From positions 50,120,001 through 50,184,000 of the forward strand of contig NC_057835.1 of the NCBI RefSeq assembly GCF_910594005.1: DNA of 64,000 nt. The letters run 5' to 3'. A model generated the notes under the pieces. The model was not told the origin of the DNA and made no database searches. It saw only the letters and a program-made list of their open reading frames with translations. The stretch is from Cervus elaphus (taxonomy: Eukaryota; Chordata; Mammalia; Artiodactyla; Cervidae). The translations under genes were made by a program, and so were the position numbers. Shown here piece after piece: positions 46,637 through 58,929 of this stretch; positions within the stretch are counted from its first letter, which is position 1; each line of letters starts with the position of its first letter.

Positions 46637-47467
46637 GCAGGTGAGATCTACAGGGAGCAATGGCAGGGCTTTGTTTACCTGACTCCCGATGGCAGCGGCC
46701 ACCTAGAGGCAGTGGTATTAACAAGCATGTGCCACCTAACATCCTGGAACCCAGTGAATTCTGTATTGAATCCCAACAGCAGGAAGGAAAAGAATCGTGA
46801 TAATGTGTCTTCTACCTTCATCCCCAACTCCCCCTAATTAGGGTCAAGGAGTCAGATTTTTTTTAAAAATGTGATTCAAATATATTTTTCTAGCAAAAAT
46901 GTAATTGCTGTACAGTGACCCCATCGTTGATGATGAAAAGCATATTGATGTTGGGGAAAAAATAACCACCTTGTATACACTCTCCATGGTCAGTTGGAAT
47001 CATGCACAATTCGTTTGAGCTAATAGCTCTGAAATAAGACCCATTATATCTTTTGAGAAAACTCTCAAATGAAATAATGGGTCATATTTAAGTGCTACAC
47101 CAGAGTATGAGAAAGGTTAAGCGTTTGGTGATGGGATTTCTTCTTCAGCACCTACATAAAATTAGCCAGCAGAGTGCATTTTTAGCAACTGCAAATTGTA
47201 GGGTGCAAAGAATCTTTTCTGGATGGAGACTGCGTGGTCAGCGTGGGGAAGGCGTATCTACACGCCTTGGGGCCATCGAAGCAACTCACTGGAGACATTG
47301 AAAGTAGACCTCTCATCTGGCTTGCTGCCAATATCCCTTTCTAACTCTCTATTTCAACTTTTTATTTTTTTGCAGTGTTTTCTGAAATTGTCTTTTTTTT
47401 TTTTTTTTTTAAAGAAAAGCATATAGAAATTTAATTTGTCACAGCTTGCATTTAAAACTCTGGAAAA

Positions 47468-47774
47468 GGTACTTCCTTGGTGGTCCAGTGGTTAAGAATC
47501 TGCCTGCCAATGCAGGGGACAGAGGTTCGATCCCTGGTCCGGGAAGATCCCACACGCTGCAGAGCAGCTCAGCCTGTGTACCACGGCCACTGAGCCCGTG
47601 TGCCTAGAGCCCATGCTCTAGAGCAAGACGAGCTACTGCTGTGAGAGGCCTGCACACCGCAACCGGAGTCGCTCCCACTCACAGCAACTAAAGCAAAGGC
47701 CGCGCAGCAATGAAGACCCAGCATCGCCAAAAGTAAATAATAAAGTTCGATATTTAAAAAAAAAAAAAAAAAAA
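47468..47774 (+). mobile_element. CHR-type SINE (CHR-2/ART2A-like), full length, with poly(A) and target-site duplication
   Basis: tRNA-like head acttccttggtggtccagtg, perfect B box ggttcgatccctgg, the long CHR-2 body (gcaactaaagcaaaggccgc, aatgaagacccagcatcgcc) and a poly(A) tail of about 20. Perfect 14-base direct repeat AAAACTCTGGAAAA at 47454-47467 and 47775-47788. Confidence 0.93.
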
Positions 47775-48998
47775 AAAACTCTGGAAAAATGAGAAGTAAC
47801 TGGAAGATAACAGTAGCATCTGCCTAACCAGTTGTTTCAAAATATGGCAATAAAATATTATATTTGAGCCTTGCTATTTTTGTGCCCTGATGCCTGTCAT
47901 TGGTTATGATAGATTTCTAACCTCCTCACCAAATTAATATTTTCAGAGGGGGCAGGGGCGGAATGCATGTCATAATTACGGACTTATATCATTCCTGAAG
48001 AAAATTTGTGATAAATGAAGCCCTGACTGTAAACTTTATACTATCCATTATTTTCTTTTAAAAAGCAGAAAGAAAAACTCCACTGAGCACATACATAATA
48101 CCACGTTGTTTGATTGACCTGGACTAAAAGGCAGTCTCAGATTTTGGATTCTGCCTTTGGAAAAAAGCCTGCAACTGATTCGGCACATAAATCCTATAAA
48201 GAATTTGGATTTAGAGGGAGAGCAAGCAGTTTTAATGGAAGATGCAGTTTATTTGCATTACAAATAGGAGGTATGGGATGATGAAAGTGTATTAAATGAA
48301 CATCCAAAGTCACCCAAGGATGGAGCTTCACTGTTCCTGCAAATGGAATTAGCAGCAACAGCAAGAACTATTCAGATTATTTTAGTGAAAATGAAGTTCC
48401 ATTTGCCTGTGGAGCAAGGTACAGCGTGTCTTAAATTGGACATGCCCAGAGCAGTTGTGTGGGCATTCTGGAGAGGCAGGAGGTAGCTACAGCCGAGGAC
48501 TGAGGAGGGCAATGCCTGTGAGGTGTGGTGTGAAGTGTGGCAGGCTCTTGATGAGGATGAAGGGAGTGGAGGTGTTTCCTAAAATGTGTTTTGCCAAGAA
48601 AGACTAGTCTTGTGGGATGTTTATAGGCACTACTTGGTGGCAGGGGGAAAGGGGTAAGATCCCAGAGCTTTTCTGGTCAAATAAATTTGAAAAAGCTTTG
48701 CTTAAACAGCCTTAGACTAATTCTTTACTTCAGTATTAGCACAACCTTTGGTACACAAAGTGTAGTTTTAAGAAGCAGTATAGCCAGTGGCTGCCCTAGC
48801 CAAAGAGCCGGTTAGTATCTGAACACTTACCTGAGTGCCAATGGGCCAACTGTGCCTGTGTTCTCATTTTTAAAATAGAGAGTATTAGCTTGATTGACCT
48901 ATATGAAATTGCCAACATTTGACCTACAAAAAACTAGTAGTTTCATTTTGCTCAGTGCAGTGGTCTTAGCATCATATGTCTTTATATGACTATGCATA

Positions 48999-49205
48999 TG
49001 GCGCCAGTGGTAAAGAACCCGCCTGCCAATGCAGGAGACAGAAGGGACACAAGTTCAATCCCAGGGTTGGGAAGATCCCCTGGAAGAGGTCCTGACAACC
49101 CACCCCACTATTCTTGCCTGGAGAATCCCATGGACAGAGGAGCCTGGTGGGCTACATACAGTCCACAGGGTCACACAGAGTTGGACATGACTGAAGTGAC
49201 TTAAA
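48999..49205 (+). mobile_element. Bov-tA SINE, sense
   Basis: gcgccagtggtaaagaaccc head (first bases lost), gaagatcccctggaagaggt, acagaggagcctggtgggct, and gttggacatgactgaagtga end. A small duplication (tacatacag) is inside the 3' part. Confidence 0.93.
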
Positions 49206-49289
49206 ACGCACGCATGCATACCTTATAGTAGTTGGGAGAATTAAATAAGATAATGTGTAAAAATAAAATAAATAGAACCCTCAGAGTCA

Positions 49290-49610
49290 GGAGGTCAGAA
49301 GAGGGGCTGTCACATCCTAGGATCATGGTCAAGCCTTCTCATAGGAGAGCAACAGGAAGAAGAAGGACTTCCTCTTCTTGCCTGGCAAGAGTTAGCTAAT
49401 AAGACTCAAAGCTCAGCCAGTGAAAAGCCGCTATACTTTGAACTTTAACTTGCTCCAGTGGTTCTGTTCACTACAGCCGTTCCAACTTCCTTTCCCCCTC
49501 TGTAAAAGAGGGTTCTTCTTGCTCTGTGGAGACTTGCGTACAGCTTTCTATGTTGATCTCAAATAAACCTTTTTTTGCTGGACAAATAACTGGTCGTCTG
49601 TTTGTTGTAA
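49290..49610 (+). mobile_element. Possible ERV1-type LTR fragment
   Basis: Composition and layout suggest an LTR: agccagtgaaaagccgctat, a taaaagagggttcttcttgc promoter-like block, tctcaaataaacc as a polyadenylation signal 60 bases further, then ctggtcgtctgtttgttgta. No matching internal region or second LTR is visible. I cannot name the family. Confidence 0.35.
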
Positions 49611-49734
49611 ATCAATGTGGGTAAATTTTCTTGCACTCCCAGGAGCAAGCATTCCTGAAGGGTGGGTTGACTGTGTGGGCTGTGTGCCTGGAATCATGTG
49701 ACCCCAGAGGCCTTGTCTCTGCCAGTAATGTTGT

Positions 49735-50226
49735 TGATCAGCCGCTCACTTGTGTCCAACTCTTTGCAACCCCATGGACTGCAGCACGCCAAGCTTCCCT
49801 GTTCTTCACCATCTCCTGGAGTTTGCTCAAACTCATGTCCATTGAATTGGTGATGCCATCCAACCATCTCATCCTCTGTTGCCTTCTTCTTCTGCCTTCA
49901 ATTTTTCCCAGCATCAGGGTCTTTTCCAGTGAGTCAGTTCTTTGCATCAGGTGACCAAAGTATTGGAACTTCAGTTTCAGCATCAGTCCTTCCACTGGAT
50001 ATTCAGGGTTGATTTCCTTCGGGATTGACTGGTTTAATCTTGCTTTCCAAGGGATTCTCAAGAATCTCCTCCAGCACCACAGTTTGAAAGCATCAGTTCT
50101 TCGGCACTAAGCCTTCTTTATAGTCCAGCTCTCACATCTGTACATGACTACTGGAAAAACCGTAGCTTTGACTATCCAGATTTTTGTTGGCAAAGTGATG
50201 TCTCTGCTTTTTAATATGCTGTCTAG
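49735..50226 (-). mobile_element. BovB LINE 3' end, antisense
   Basis: About 490 bases from gatcagccgctcacttgtgt to ttttaatatgctgtctagca. The minus strand carries the ORF remnant motifs [16 protein letters not shown] and [20 protein letters not shown]. 5'-truncated, no intact reverse transcriptase. Confidence 0.93.
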
Positions 50227-50302
50227 CAGCAGCTGTCTACCAGCAGCTCGAGGACAGATGGAATTCCAGGCAAAGGTCATTAGAGAGCAGAGATCAGCAA
50301 GC

Positions 50303-50492
50303 TTTTGTCTGTAAAGGGCTAGATAGCAGATACTTTAAGATTTGTGGGCCATGTGGTCTCTGTAGTGGGACAACAGCCTTAGACCATATGTAAAGGAATG
50401 AGTGTGGCTGTGCTCCAATAAAACTTTATTCACGAAAAATCAGGCAATGCCCTGGATTTGGCTCCAGGGCTATAGTTTTCTGACCATTTCTT
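50303..50492 (+). mobile_element. Non-autonomous DNA transposon fossil (likely hAT-Charlie class)
   Basis: agatcagcaagcttttgtct, gtaaagggctagatagcaga, gtgggccatgtggtctctgt, tgtgctccaataaaacttta and ggatttggctccagggctat form a well-known mammalian dispersed element with imperfect inverted ends. I am not sure of the subfamily name. Confidence 0.6.
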
Positions 50493-50667
50493 TAGACAAA
50501 GGAAAGCAATGAGTTTGTAAAGGCAAGAAGACTGAATTGGGTGTTTGGAGACCTGATCTGCCACTGGCTGTGTCTAGTTGACTTTGTTGAGCCTTCTCTG
50601 GTTTATCAAGTATTTTCTGCCCTAACAAGTCATAAACTGAAGACAGCATGGAAGGAGATGCTATAAA

Positions 50668-50886
50668 AGTGAAAATGTTAGTCGCTCAGTCTTGTCCAAC
50701 TCTTTGTGACCCCATGGACTGTAGCCCATCAGGTTCCTCTGTCCATGGAATTCTTCAGGCAAGAATACTGAAGTGGGTTGCCATTTCCCTTTCCAGGATC
50801 TTCCCAACACAGGAATCTGAACCCGCGTCTCATGTCTCCTGCATTGTCAGGTGAGTTCTTTACCACTAGCACCACCTGGGAAGCCC
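50668..50886 (-). mobile_element. Bov-tA SINE, antisense
   Basis: agtgaaaatgttagtcgctc through gcaccacctgggaagcccag. Subtype with the extended gtctcatgtctcctgcattg segment. Confidence 0.94.
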
Positions 50887-51901
50887 AGTCTAATTCCTAT
50901 GCAAACATATATAGTATTTGTTTTCTAGGCCTATTATCTATGCATTTATTTGCTCAAATAGTCCTTTTTTGTATCCTCTATGAATCAATGCTCTGCAGAT
51001 TTCATGGTGAATAAGACAGATATTGTCCATGTCCTTATGGAATACACATTCTCCTGGGGGTATTTATTTCTGGAGTATCGTTATATGATTTAAATGGAAA
51101 GTGGTGCAGTAAGTATGACTGGTTCCTCTATTTTTTACAGAAAACCCTTTGTCCTGAGTCTAAGAGAGTGAGCTAAATGAGAAGGTGAGTTCTTCAAATA
51201 TAACCTAGTCCAGAGGAGAAGAGATTGACTTTTCCCAGGAGGCTCACTAAATAGGACTAAGGATGAAGTCAGGCTTAGTTGGTATTTGAGCTTTAGCTCC
51301 AGTTCTGTGTATAAGAATACTATATTCTGTTTATACAGCAGACTCCGCTTTCAGCCACAGATGTTTCCGGCACCTGGTTAATTTATCCAGGAAGGGCCAA
51401 TGCTCATTAAGACTCCCAAGTCCCAGAGCTACATTTTATGAGTGGGGAAACTGAGGTACTGAAACTGGTTATGGGATTGGCTCACCTCACTGGTCATAGG
51501 ATCCTGGCCAACACAACTGGCGAATCCTAGGAATGGGACCAAGGTCTCCCTCCCTGGGACTACCTGATTCTCCACCGCGGCTGAGACGTCTCAGACCCCC
51601 GACTCCAATTAGGCTTAAGAAGCATTAGAAGGACCCGAGACCCTGCTGGGAGAGAAACCTGTTCTGACAAAGGAGAGACTTGAATCAGGAAACCAGATGT
51701 GGCTTCAGGGCGAAAGAAGTCTGGCAGCCTCAGAGCTCTGAGTTGGAAGGCTGCAGTCTGTCAAAGACGAGCGGGACAATGTGGGAACAGGGTCTCTTTT
51801 CTTTCTTTCGTGAGCTGGTTTCCATCTCTTGAGTGGCTCATATTGAGGTGGTCTCGCAGGGGCAAAATAAGCCTGGAACCAAATGGATTCCCACTAGTGT
51901 G

Positions 51902-52122
51902 TGTGGGTGCTAAGTCTCTTCAGTCATGTCAGGCTCTTTGCACCCCCATGGACTGTGGCCTGCCAGGCTCCTCTGTCCATGGGATTTTCCAGGCAAGAAG
52001 ACTGGAGTAGGTTGCCATTTCCTACTCTGAGGGATCTTCCCAACCCAGGGATGGAACCCACATCTCTTGTCTCCTACATTGGCAGGCAGGTTCTTTACCA
52101 CTAATGTCACCTGGGAATTCCC
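51902..52122 (-). mobile_element. Bov-tA SINE, antisense
   Basis: tgtgggtgctaagtctcttc through atgtcacctgggaattcccg. The body is intact but diverged (aagaagactggagtaggttg). Confidence 0.94.
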
Positions 52123-52987
52123 GCCTGGAGGCTGTGATATCACTTGTTACTGGCAGTTTTACTAAGGAGTAGGAACCAATGGGGCGGGCACAGTGGGATT
52201 TCCAGGAGTATCCACAGTGGGGTTTGAGGAGTGGAAGTGTTAGATTTTGTTTGAATACACTTTTTAATATTATCGTTTAGTTTTGTATTGGGGGAAATTA
52301 AAAATTTTTTTTTAAAAAGGGAATCTGTTGGTTTTGTAACTTGCCCATCTTGATATTTGCTGAAAGAGAAGCTCAACCAAATTTTCTTGGCCACTTGTGG
52401 TAACTAGTCAGTCTAAAAATTGTTGGGAGATAGAGAGATTTTCATGTTTATTAGTTTAAAAAGAAAAAGAAGGCTGAAATAAGAATAGACTCTTTCCTAG
52501 TTGCCTGGCTAAACCAATAAGCTCAGAGTAAGGGGATTCTGAACGCAGTCACAGAGATAATGTGAAGACTAAAAATAATAAAATGCCTCACCTTAGAAAG
52601 TGCTGATGCCAGCTTTCATCAGGGACAAGAAAGGTTAGCAAGTGGGCCTTGTACTGTACTACAGGAAAGACAGCTGAGTTGGTTTTCCTGGAACTGGTAA
52701 GAACTGGATTGTCTGTAGGAGTGTGTCTGTTGCTATGACCTCGTGTCCCTGAAGCCCGACTCCATCAGGTAAGTCATGGGTGTTCCTGGTTGATGCGAGG
52801 TCCAGGCCAAGTAGGAACTCAGATGCAGAAGTCAGACTCCGCACCTGTCACTGCTCAAAAGGCTCATCAGTTCCTTTGAAAGCTAGGAGGAGGCGTGGAA
52901 GGTCAGGAGTAGAACTTGTATTTACATACAATAATTTTAAGCCAAAAATAGTTTTTGACATTTCTTTTTAAACCATATCCTGATTTA

Positions 52988-53130
52988 CTAGGCCTCAGTT
53001 TTCTCATCTGTAAAATGGGAGTAAGAGTAACGTTGTACCACTATTGTGAGAATTCAGTAAATCTGTGCTTGTACATTGTGTGGTCAATGCCTAACACACG
53101 TGAAGCGCTCAGTAAAATGTAGTTATGTTA
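52988..53130 (+). mobile_element. MIR SINE, sense
   Basis: ggcctcagttttctcatctg, taaaatgggagtaagagtaa, a gtgagaattcagtaaat block, and cacgtgaagcgctcagtaaa at the 3' end. One of the better preserved MIRs here. Confidence 0.88.
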
Positions 53131-54450
53131 GCGCTGATGCAGTGTTGAGAACAGCTTTTTTTCTCTAGCCATCAATACAGTCATTCTCAATACAAAGTCT
53201 CTGAGGAGAACGTGATGATTGGAGCTTGCATGGCTCGTGATGAACGGCTCTGAGGAATAATGGGGCGCTAGTATTAATTCTTTGGGGCATATTCCTGGTG
53301 TCATTCTCCCAGAGAATGAGTTCAATCCACGCTGATTCATCCACACTCTTTTGACTGGTCTTCCCCTTTCTGAGAGCACGTGTTCATTTTACACATATTA
53401 ATTGAGTGCCTGTTGTACACCAGACCTTGTTCCAGGCCTTAGGGGAAAAGCAGAAATTACTGCCGGTGTCAGAGCGAGTCCTCTGGGTCCTTAGGAAGAG
53501 AGAGGAAAGAGAAGGGGAGAAAAAGAGAGAAAAAAGGGTGGGGAGAGCCTTCCGATGAACTTAAGAAGGAGAGAGGGAAGGAAGGAGTCTGGGTAGCAAG
53601 AGTCTCAGACTGCAGCCTGTTTCTGAGAAAGTTTTGGCCAAGTGAACAGGGAACCCTTGAAGTCGCCTGTCGGAGGAGCCCCACGTCTGGCAGGAATGGC
53701 CTGCATTCCGAGCTGACCTTGGTCACCGGTTGGAAACAGCCCACGGGAAGGAAGGAGGCCTTGTCCTAACGCCATGGTGGATGCAGATGAGCGTGGCTGC
53801 TGGGGCCTGTGGTCACTCACCTTTCCCGCAGCAGAAGACCGGAGGGGCTGCCACTTCACTCACTTTCCCGCAGCAGGAGACCTGACGGCTGTCACTGCCT
53901 TCCTGGGGTTGACAGTCTGGAGGGGCAGACAGGTGTTAAACATAATCACAAAAGCGATCGGTGACTTGCAGTTATGATGAGAGCCATGGAGGAGAAGTAT
54001 AGTGGGCCACAGGGTGACATTACAAGAGTTTTGTTGTTGTGAAGGTCAGGAAGACTTACTGGAGGAAGGGATTTCCTGGGGTTCAGGTTGGAAAGACAAG
54101 CAGTAGTTGCCAGGGAAAGAGGGGGTGGAAGAATATTTGAGAGAGAGAGAGTGAGAATCTGGGGCTATGGACCTTCCAGAGAGAGAGGAGGAGAGGGGTG
54201 GTGGAAGTGTCTGACAAAGTCATAGAAATTCTAGGGGTTTAAAAAAGAATTATTCCTGTTCATTCCTCATGCTTTGTCCTTTGGGAATGAATGTTTCTAT
54301 CCTTTTTTCCAGGAAAAACACCCCCACTCCTACCCCAAGCATACATTCTAAGGAGACCCAACTGAGACCTTGTATTGAATTGGCTAAATAATTCAAGTTT
54401 TCCATAGATAGTATAGAAAAACCTGAATGAACACTTGGCCAACCCAATAT

Positions 54451-54646
54451 GAAATGAAGTGAAAGTCGCTCAGTCGTGTCTGACTTTTTGCAACTGCATG
54501 GACTGTAGTCCATGGAATTCTTCAGGCCAGAATACTGGAGTGGGTAGCCTTTCCCTTCTCCAGGGGATCTTCCCAACCCAGGGATCTAACCCAAGTCTCC
54601 CGCATTGCGGGTGGATTCTTTACCAGCTGAGCCACCAGGGAAGCCC
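54451..54646 (-). mobile_element. Bov-tA SINE, antisense, with target-site duplication
   Basis: gaagtgaaagtcgctcagtc through gagccaccagggaagccc, with a short deletion after actgtagtccatgg. Flanked by AACCCAATAT (54441-54450) and AAACCAATAT (54647-54656). Confidence 0.95.
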
Positions 54647-56803
54647 AAACCAATATATAAAGTATCAAAGAAGTCTGGGTCTATCTCCTCCTTGGGGGGC
54701 GGCATTGGGACTTGCAGGTCCTATTGATGAAATTTTATCAAGTCCTTGATATCAAGGGCCTCTCAGTATTGGGAGAGGTCCCAGTTACCTCTCCTGTATT
54801 AAAAATGATGAAATACCAAAACAGGTTATGAAGTTAGTCCTGTGAGTGTGTCTCATGGATACTCTATGACACTCTAATATTTGGAAACTGACAGCAGGAG
54901 TCCCAGTATTAGACCAATGATGTCTTATCCATCCAAGCCTGCTGCCTCCCAGCCACGGGCCCTGCTGAGCCTTGGTATGCGAGTGACCCTGTGTAGACAG
55001 TGTAGGATGCCTCTTGTGCTCTGACAAACAGATTTGTGCAGATCAGTGTGGAGTGAGAGGGACCAGGAGATTTTCCAAATTTCCTTTGAACCTGTTTCTG
55101 AAATCCATGGCTTTTCTTAAACTCTACAAAGCTTAGCTGATTTCTAAAATAGGCCTTTAGAACCTGTCTTTAAAACCTGTTTCCCTTCACCTATTCACCC
55201 CAGCTGGACCCTCTGACCTTGATAATCAAGGACATCTGTCATTAGAGCTTCTCGGATGATTCCTGGCCTCTGGGGACAGAAGGCCCCACCTTGAGCTCCG
55301 ACACTGTCTGTCCCCATTTAGTTCCCATGCCCCTGTTGGAGGCTGTTGTCTTGTCCTCTTCTGCCTCAAATATATTAGCAATGCATAGCAATCTCAGCAG
55401 CTTCCTCTTGGAGGAAAATAATGTTTCTAATATTACAAGAAATCAGTTCTGCCTGATGAAGCGTTCAGTTCCGTTGTCTGCCCTTCTGCGCACCTAAAGA
55501 ATGAGTCTTACTAGATTAGAATGTGTTTTGGGCTGGATTAGCATCTAGTGTTTTATCTGCTCTTTCTTCCAAGGAGGACTCCCTCCCACGCATTCTCCGT
55601 GGCTCATCTCCAAGTCAGTACATCTCATTGTGCATCTGCTGTTGCTTTCCCCAGGCCTGAGTAGCCGCTGACAGTGATTGGCAGAGAAGTGTTTCCAAGA
55701 ATATTCAAAAGCAAACAAACAAACAAAAAGTGTAAGGAAGAGTTGAGGGAAGAGAGGGAGAAAAGCTGGAGAACTTTTGCTGAAGGATGATAGAGAATAA
55801 GTAGGCCTCTGCTTGCTTCCTATGATTGATTGTACAGATCAAGAGAGTTACAGCTACCAGCTGGTATCTGCTGTATCACCCATATGACACCCTTACTTGG
55901 AATCGATAAATCCTGTATTCAAAGTGCTGACTGGGGAGTTTCTGACTTGCATGTCTCAGCCCCTACTGTTCTTGGCTTTTAAGCACAAGAATTTGGGGTT
56001 TGCAAAGCAAAGAAGTGTGTATATGGGGACACTAGAGTTTCCACAGCATGCCCTACTGTGTCAGCTGTGGTTCAGGCAAGATTTAGGAGATAGACACAAT
56101 TTACGAGTCAGATGCCTAGTCCAGAGCCGGTGGGAGGGCCAGCTCTCGCCTTCTGAACAATATGTTGTCTCTTTTCTCTCTCACTGTCATTCCTTTTGGA
56201 AGAGAAATCTTAGGTAGTGTCTATGCAGTGTTAGAGAAACCATGTGGAACATGTAAGCCCCAGAGAATAATTCTCCAGGTGCTGGAGTAGATGCCTTTTG
56301 TAACATGATCTTTCTAAAATGGAGCCCTGAAAATGGCCCTCCCCTTCCTGCAAATGATTCTGTTTTGGCTCCCGCTGCTCCCTGGATACGCCCTACCTTG
56401 AGCTCTGACACTGCCCCCTGCAATTTGATGGTCAAGGGGTGAACCAGCCCCCACATTCCTCTAACATCCTCTGAGCTGCTTCCTTCCATGGCATAAGAGA
56501 TGTCAAGGAGGGTCCCACCAGGGAGATAGGAAACCCTGTACATTCTTAAACAGAGGGGACTCACGCAGGGAACTGATCAGACAGGTAAAGAAGAGCTGAG
56601 GAGTCAACACCGATGATGTGGCCACCCAGAGGTTAGCAGAGAGTCATAGGTGTGGGGACAAAGGCCACAGATGGGACCTCGGTCACCTGGCAGAAGCAGG
56701 GGCCACGTGGGCCTGGCCAGCTGGAACCACTGATGAGACAAAGCTGCCTGGGTCAGGGAAGAAGGGAGAGAAATGCCCTGGCTTTCTCTTCCTCTTTCCC
56801 TCC

Positions 56804-57129
56804 TGTCTTAGTCAGCTCAGGCTGCCATAATGGAAATGCCACAGCCTGGGTGGCTTACACCACAGACATTTCTTTTCATGGTCCTGGAGGCTAAAAGTCC
56901 AAGATCAAGGTGCTGTCAAGATTAGTTTCTAGTGAGGCCTCTCTTTCTGGCTTGCCAATGTCTCTTTCTTTCTTATAAGGACCCCAGTCCTATCAAATTA
57001 GGGCCCCTACCCTTTTGATCTCAGTTCACTGTAATTACCTCCTGAAAGGCCCCACCTCTAAATACAGCCACTCTGGGAGTAAGGGCTTTAACATACGAAC
57101 TTTGAGGGAACATAATTTAATCCGTTACA
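56804..57129 (-). mobile_element. MaLR-like solo LTR, antisense
   Basis: Same family as the LTRs at 5406 and 13119: tgtcttagtcagctcaggct, gctgccataatggaaatgcc, aaaagtccaagatcaaggtg, gaaaggccccacctctaaat, and a ttaatccgttaca end. TG..CA when read on the minus strand. Confidence 0.7.
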
Positions 57130-57350
57130 CTTCCTATCTCCTACCAGCACCTCCATGGGGCAGTCAATGGCTGATGTGGAACCTGGGAAATACAGCTTCC
57201 TGGGGCCAGGGGCTGTGTGACAAAGAACAAAGCATCAGGTCAGTGTGTATGGGGTGTGTGTACCTGAGTAGTGGGTTATGCTCAAAACTGGGGTTCCATT
57301 TGAAGGGAAATGGAAGAATGGATTATTAGATGGGCAACCATCAGTGTCCA

Positions 57351-57559
57351 GCTTCCCAGATGGTGCTAGTTGTAAAGAATCTGCCTGCCGATGCAGGACA
57401 TGCAAGAGACACAGGTTCTATCCCTGGGTCAGGAAGATCCCCTGGAGTATGAAATGGCAACCCACTCCAGTATTCTTGCCTGGAAAATTCCACGGACAGA
57501 GGCATCTGATGGGCTACTGTCCATGGGGTGGCGGAGTCAGACTGACTGAGTGAGCCCAG
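57351..57559 (+). mobile_element. Bov-tA SINE, sense, with target-site duplication
   Basis: gcttcccagatggtgctagt head, gaagatcccctggagtatga, gccatggggtgg-type end shortened (gtggcggagtcagactgact). Direct repeat CAGTGTCCA at 57342-57350 and 57560-57568. Confidence 0.95.
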
Positions 57560-57689
57560 CAGTGTCCACTTCAGAATGATGTTTCTGGACTTAACTGAGT
57601 GTCTTGCTTGTTCATGTTTCCTCTTACTCCCGATTTCTCTTTACTGCCCCTTTGTCTGGCTGACTTCTCATTATCAATGTTATCTCTTC

Positions 57690-57990
57690 TACAGGTTACT
57701 GTCTTTCATTTATTTGACATATTGAGTACCAGGCACTGTTCTAGGCTCTGGTAACATTGGAGTCAACAAGGTTCCTGCCTTCAAGCAGCTTATATTTTAG
57801 TGGTGATGGTGGGGATGGGGGGCAATAAATAATAAATGAGTAAAGACATAGTATTTCAGATGGGGATAAATAAAGGGGGGAAATCAATTAGGGTAAAGAA
57901 GATAGGGAGTGCCATAAGTACAGGTAGTATGTCTATTTAATGCTAGATTGGCCAGGAAACCCTCAGAAGTAAGTAGTGTCTAAACAGAGA
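57690..57990. repeat. Ancient mammalian dispersed repeat, family not assigned
   Basis: gagtaccaggcactgttcta, ggttcctgccttcaagcagc and the later acaataaat and cagatggggataaataaa blocks form a pattern repeated through mammalian genomes. Related but poorer matches are near 50990-51065, 53395-53460 and 53925-54010. Confidence 0.4.
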
Positions 57991-58164
57991 ATTTAAGGAC
58001 AGGAGTCATGAGGGTCGCAAAAGACTGAATACTGGCCTCACAATTATGTCCACACCCAGTTCCCCAGAACCTGGGACTATGCTGCCTTAGCTGGTGGAAC
58101 AGACTCTGCAAACTTGGTTAAAGATTTGGGGTGGGGAGATTATCTTGAGGCTGTTATTTTTGAG

Positions 58165-58755
58165 TTTTTTTTTTCAGTGGATTCAAGATCATCACAAGGA
58201 TTTTTATAAAGGGAAGCAAAAAGGTCAGAGTCAGCTGTAGGAGATATGATGACCAAAGTAAGATGCTGGAAAGATGTGCAGAGGGGCCAGGAATGCAGAT
58301 AAAGGTAAAGAGGCAAGTTCTCTTGTGAAGCTTCCAGAAGGAACGCAACCTTGAGGGTTCCTTGATTTTATGTATTTTTTTAAAAAAATATTTGCTTTTA
58401 AACAAATTTTTTTATTTTTTTAGGCTGTGTTGTGTCTTTGTTGTGGTTCGTGGGCTTCTCGTTGCAGTGGGTTCTCTCATTGTGGAGCACAGACTCTAGA
58501 GCGTGGGGTCAGTAGTTGTGGCATGCAAGTTTAGTTGCCCCACAGCATGTGGGATCTTCCCAGACCAGGGATAGAATCTGTGTTCCCTGCATTGACAGGC
58601 AGATTCTTAACCACTGGACCAGTGGTTAAGAAGTCCCTGATCCCTTGATGTTGGATTTCCAGCCTCCAGAACGGCAATAGAATGTGTTTATGTTGTGTTA
58701 AGCTGCTAAGTCTATAGAAATTTGTTACTGCAGCAACAGGACGCTCATACACTAG
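58165..58755 (+). mobile_element. Ancient LTR-like repeat interrupted by a CHR SINE
   Basis: gatcatcacaaggattttta, gaggcaa..., cttccagaaggaacgcaacc before the SINE and ggatttccagcctccagaac, ttgttactgcagcaacagga after it form one older element. Family not certain. Confidence 0.45.
58405..58638 (-). mobile_element. CHR-type SINE, antisense, with palindromic rearranged head
   Basis: Antisense CHR: T-rich tail complement, gctgtgttgtgtctttgttg, gtgggcttctcgttgcagtg, agcatgtgggatcttcccag, ccagggatagaatctgtgtt. The tRNA 5' arm is altered, reading cttaaccactgg-A-ccagtggttaag (58606-58630) where other CHR copies continue into ccaccagggaag. Confidence 0.92.
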
Positions 58756-58929
58756 TCGCTGGGGGGAGAGTATTCCCAGCAGAGGAACAGAAGGTACAAA
58801 TGCTCTGTCCTAGGGAGGTACCTGGTGCTTTGTTCCAGGTGTTGATTATTTCCACAGTTAAAAAATGCATTTACATTAAATCTTTTTTTGAGCACTTGTC
58901 ACAAGACAAGCACTTCTCCTCACTTCCCC

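Noticed and set aside
56187..56564. 125-codon minus-strand open frame
   Set aside because: No recognisable domain or conserved motif. Sits in unassigned intergenic sequence. Not supported as coding.
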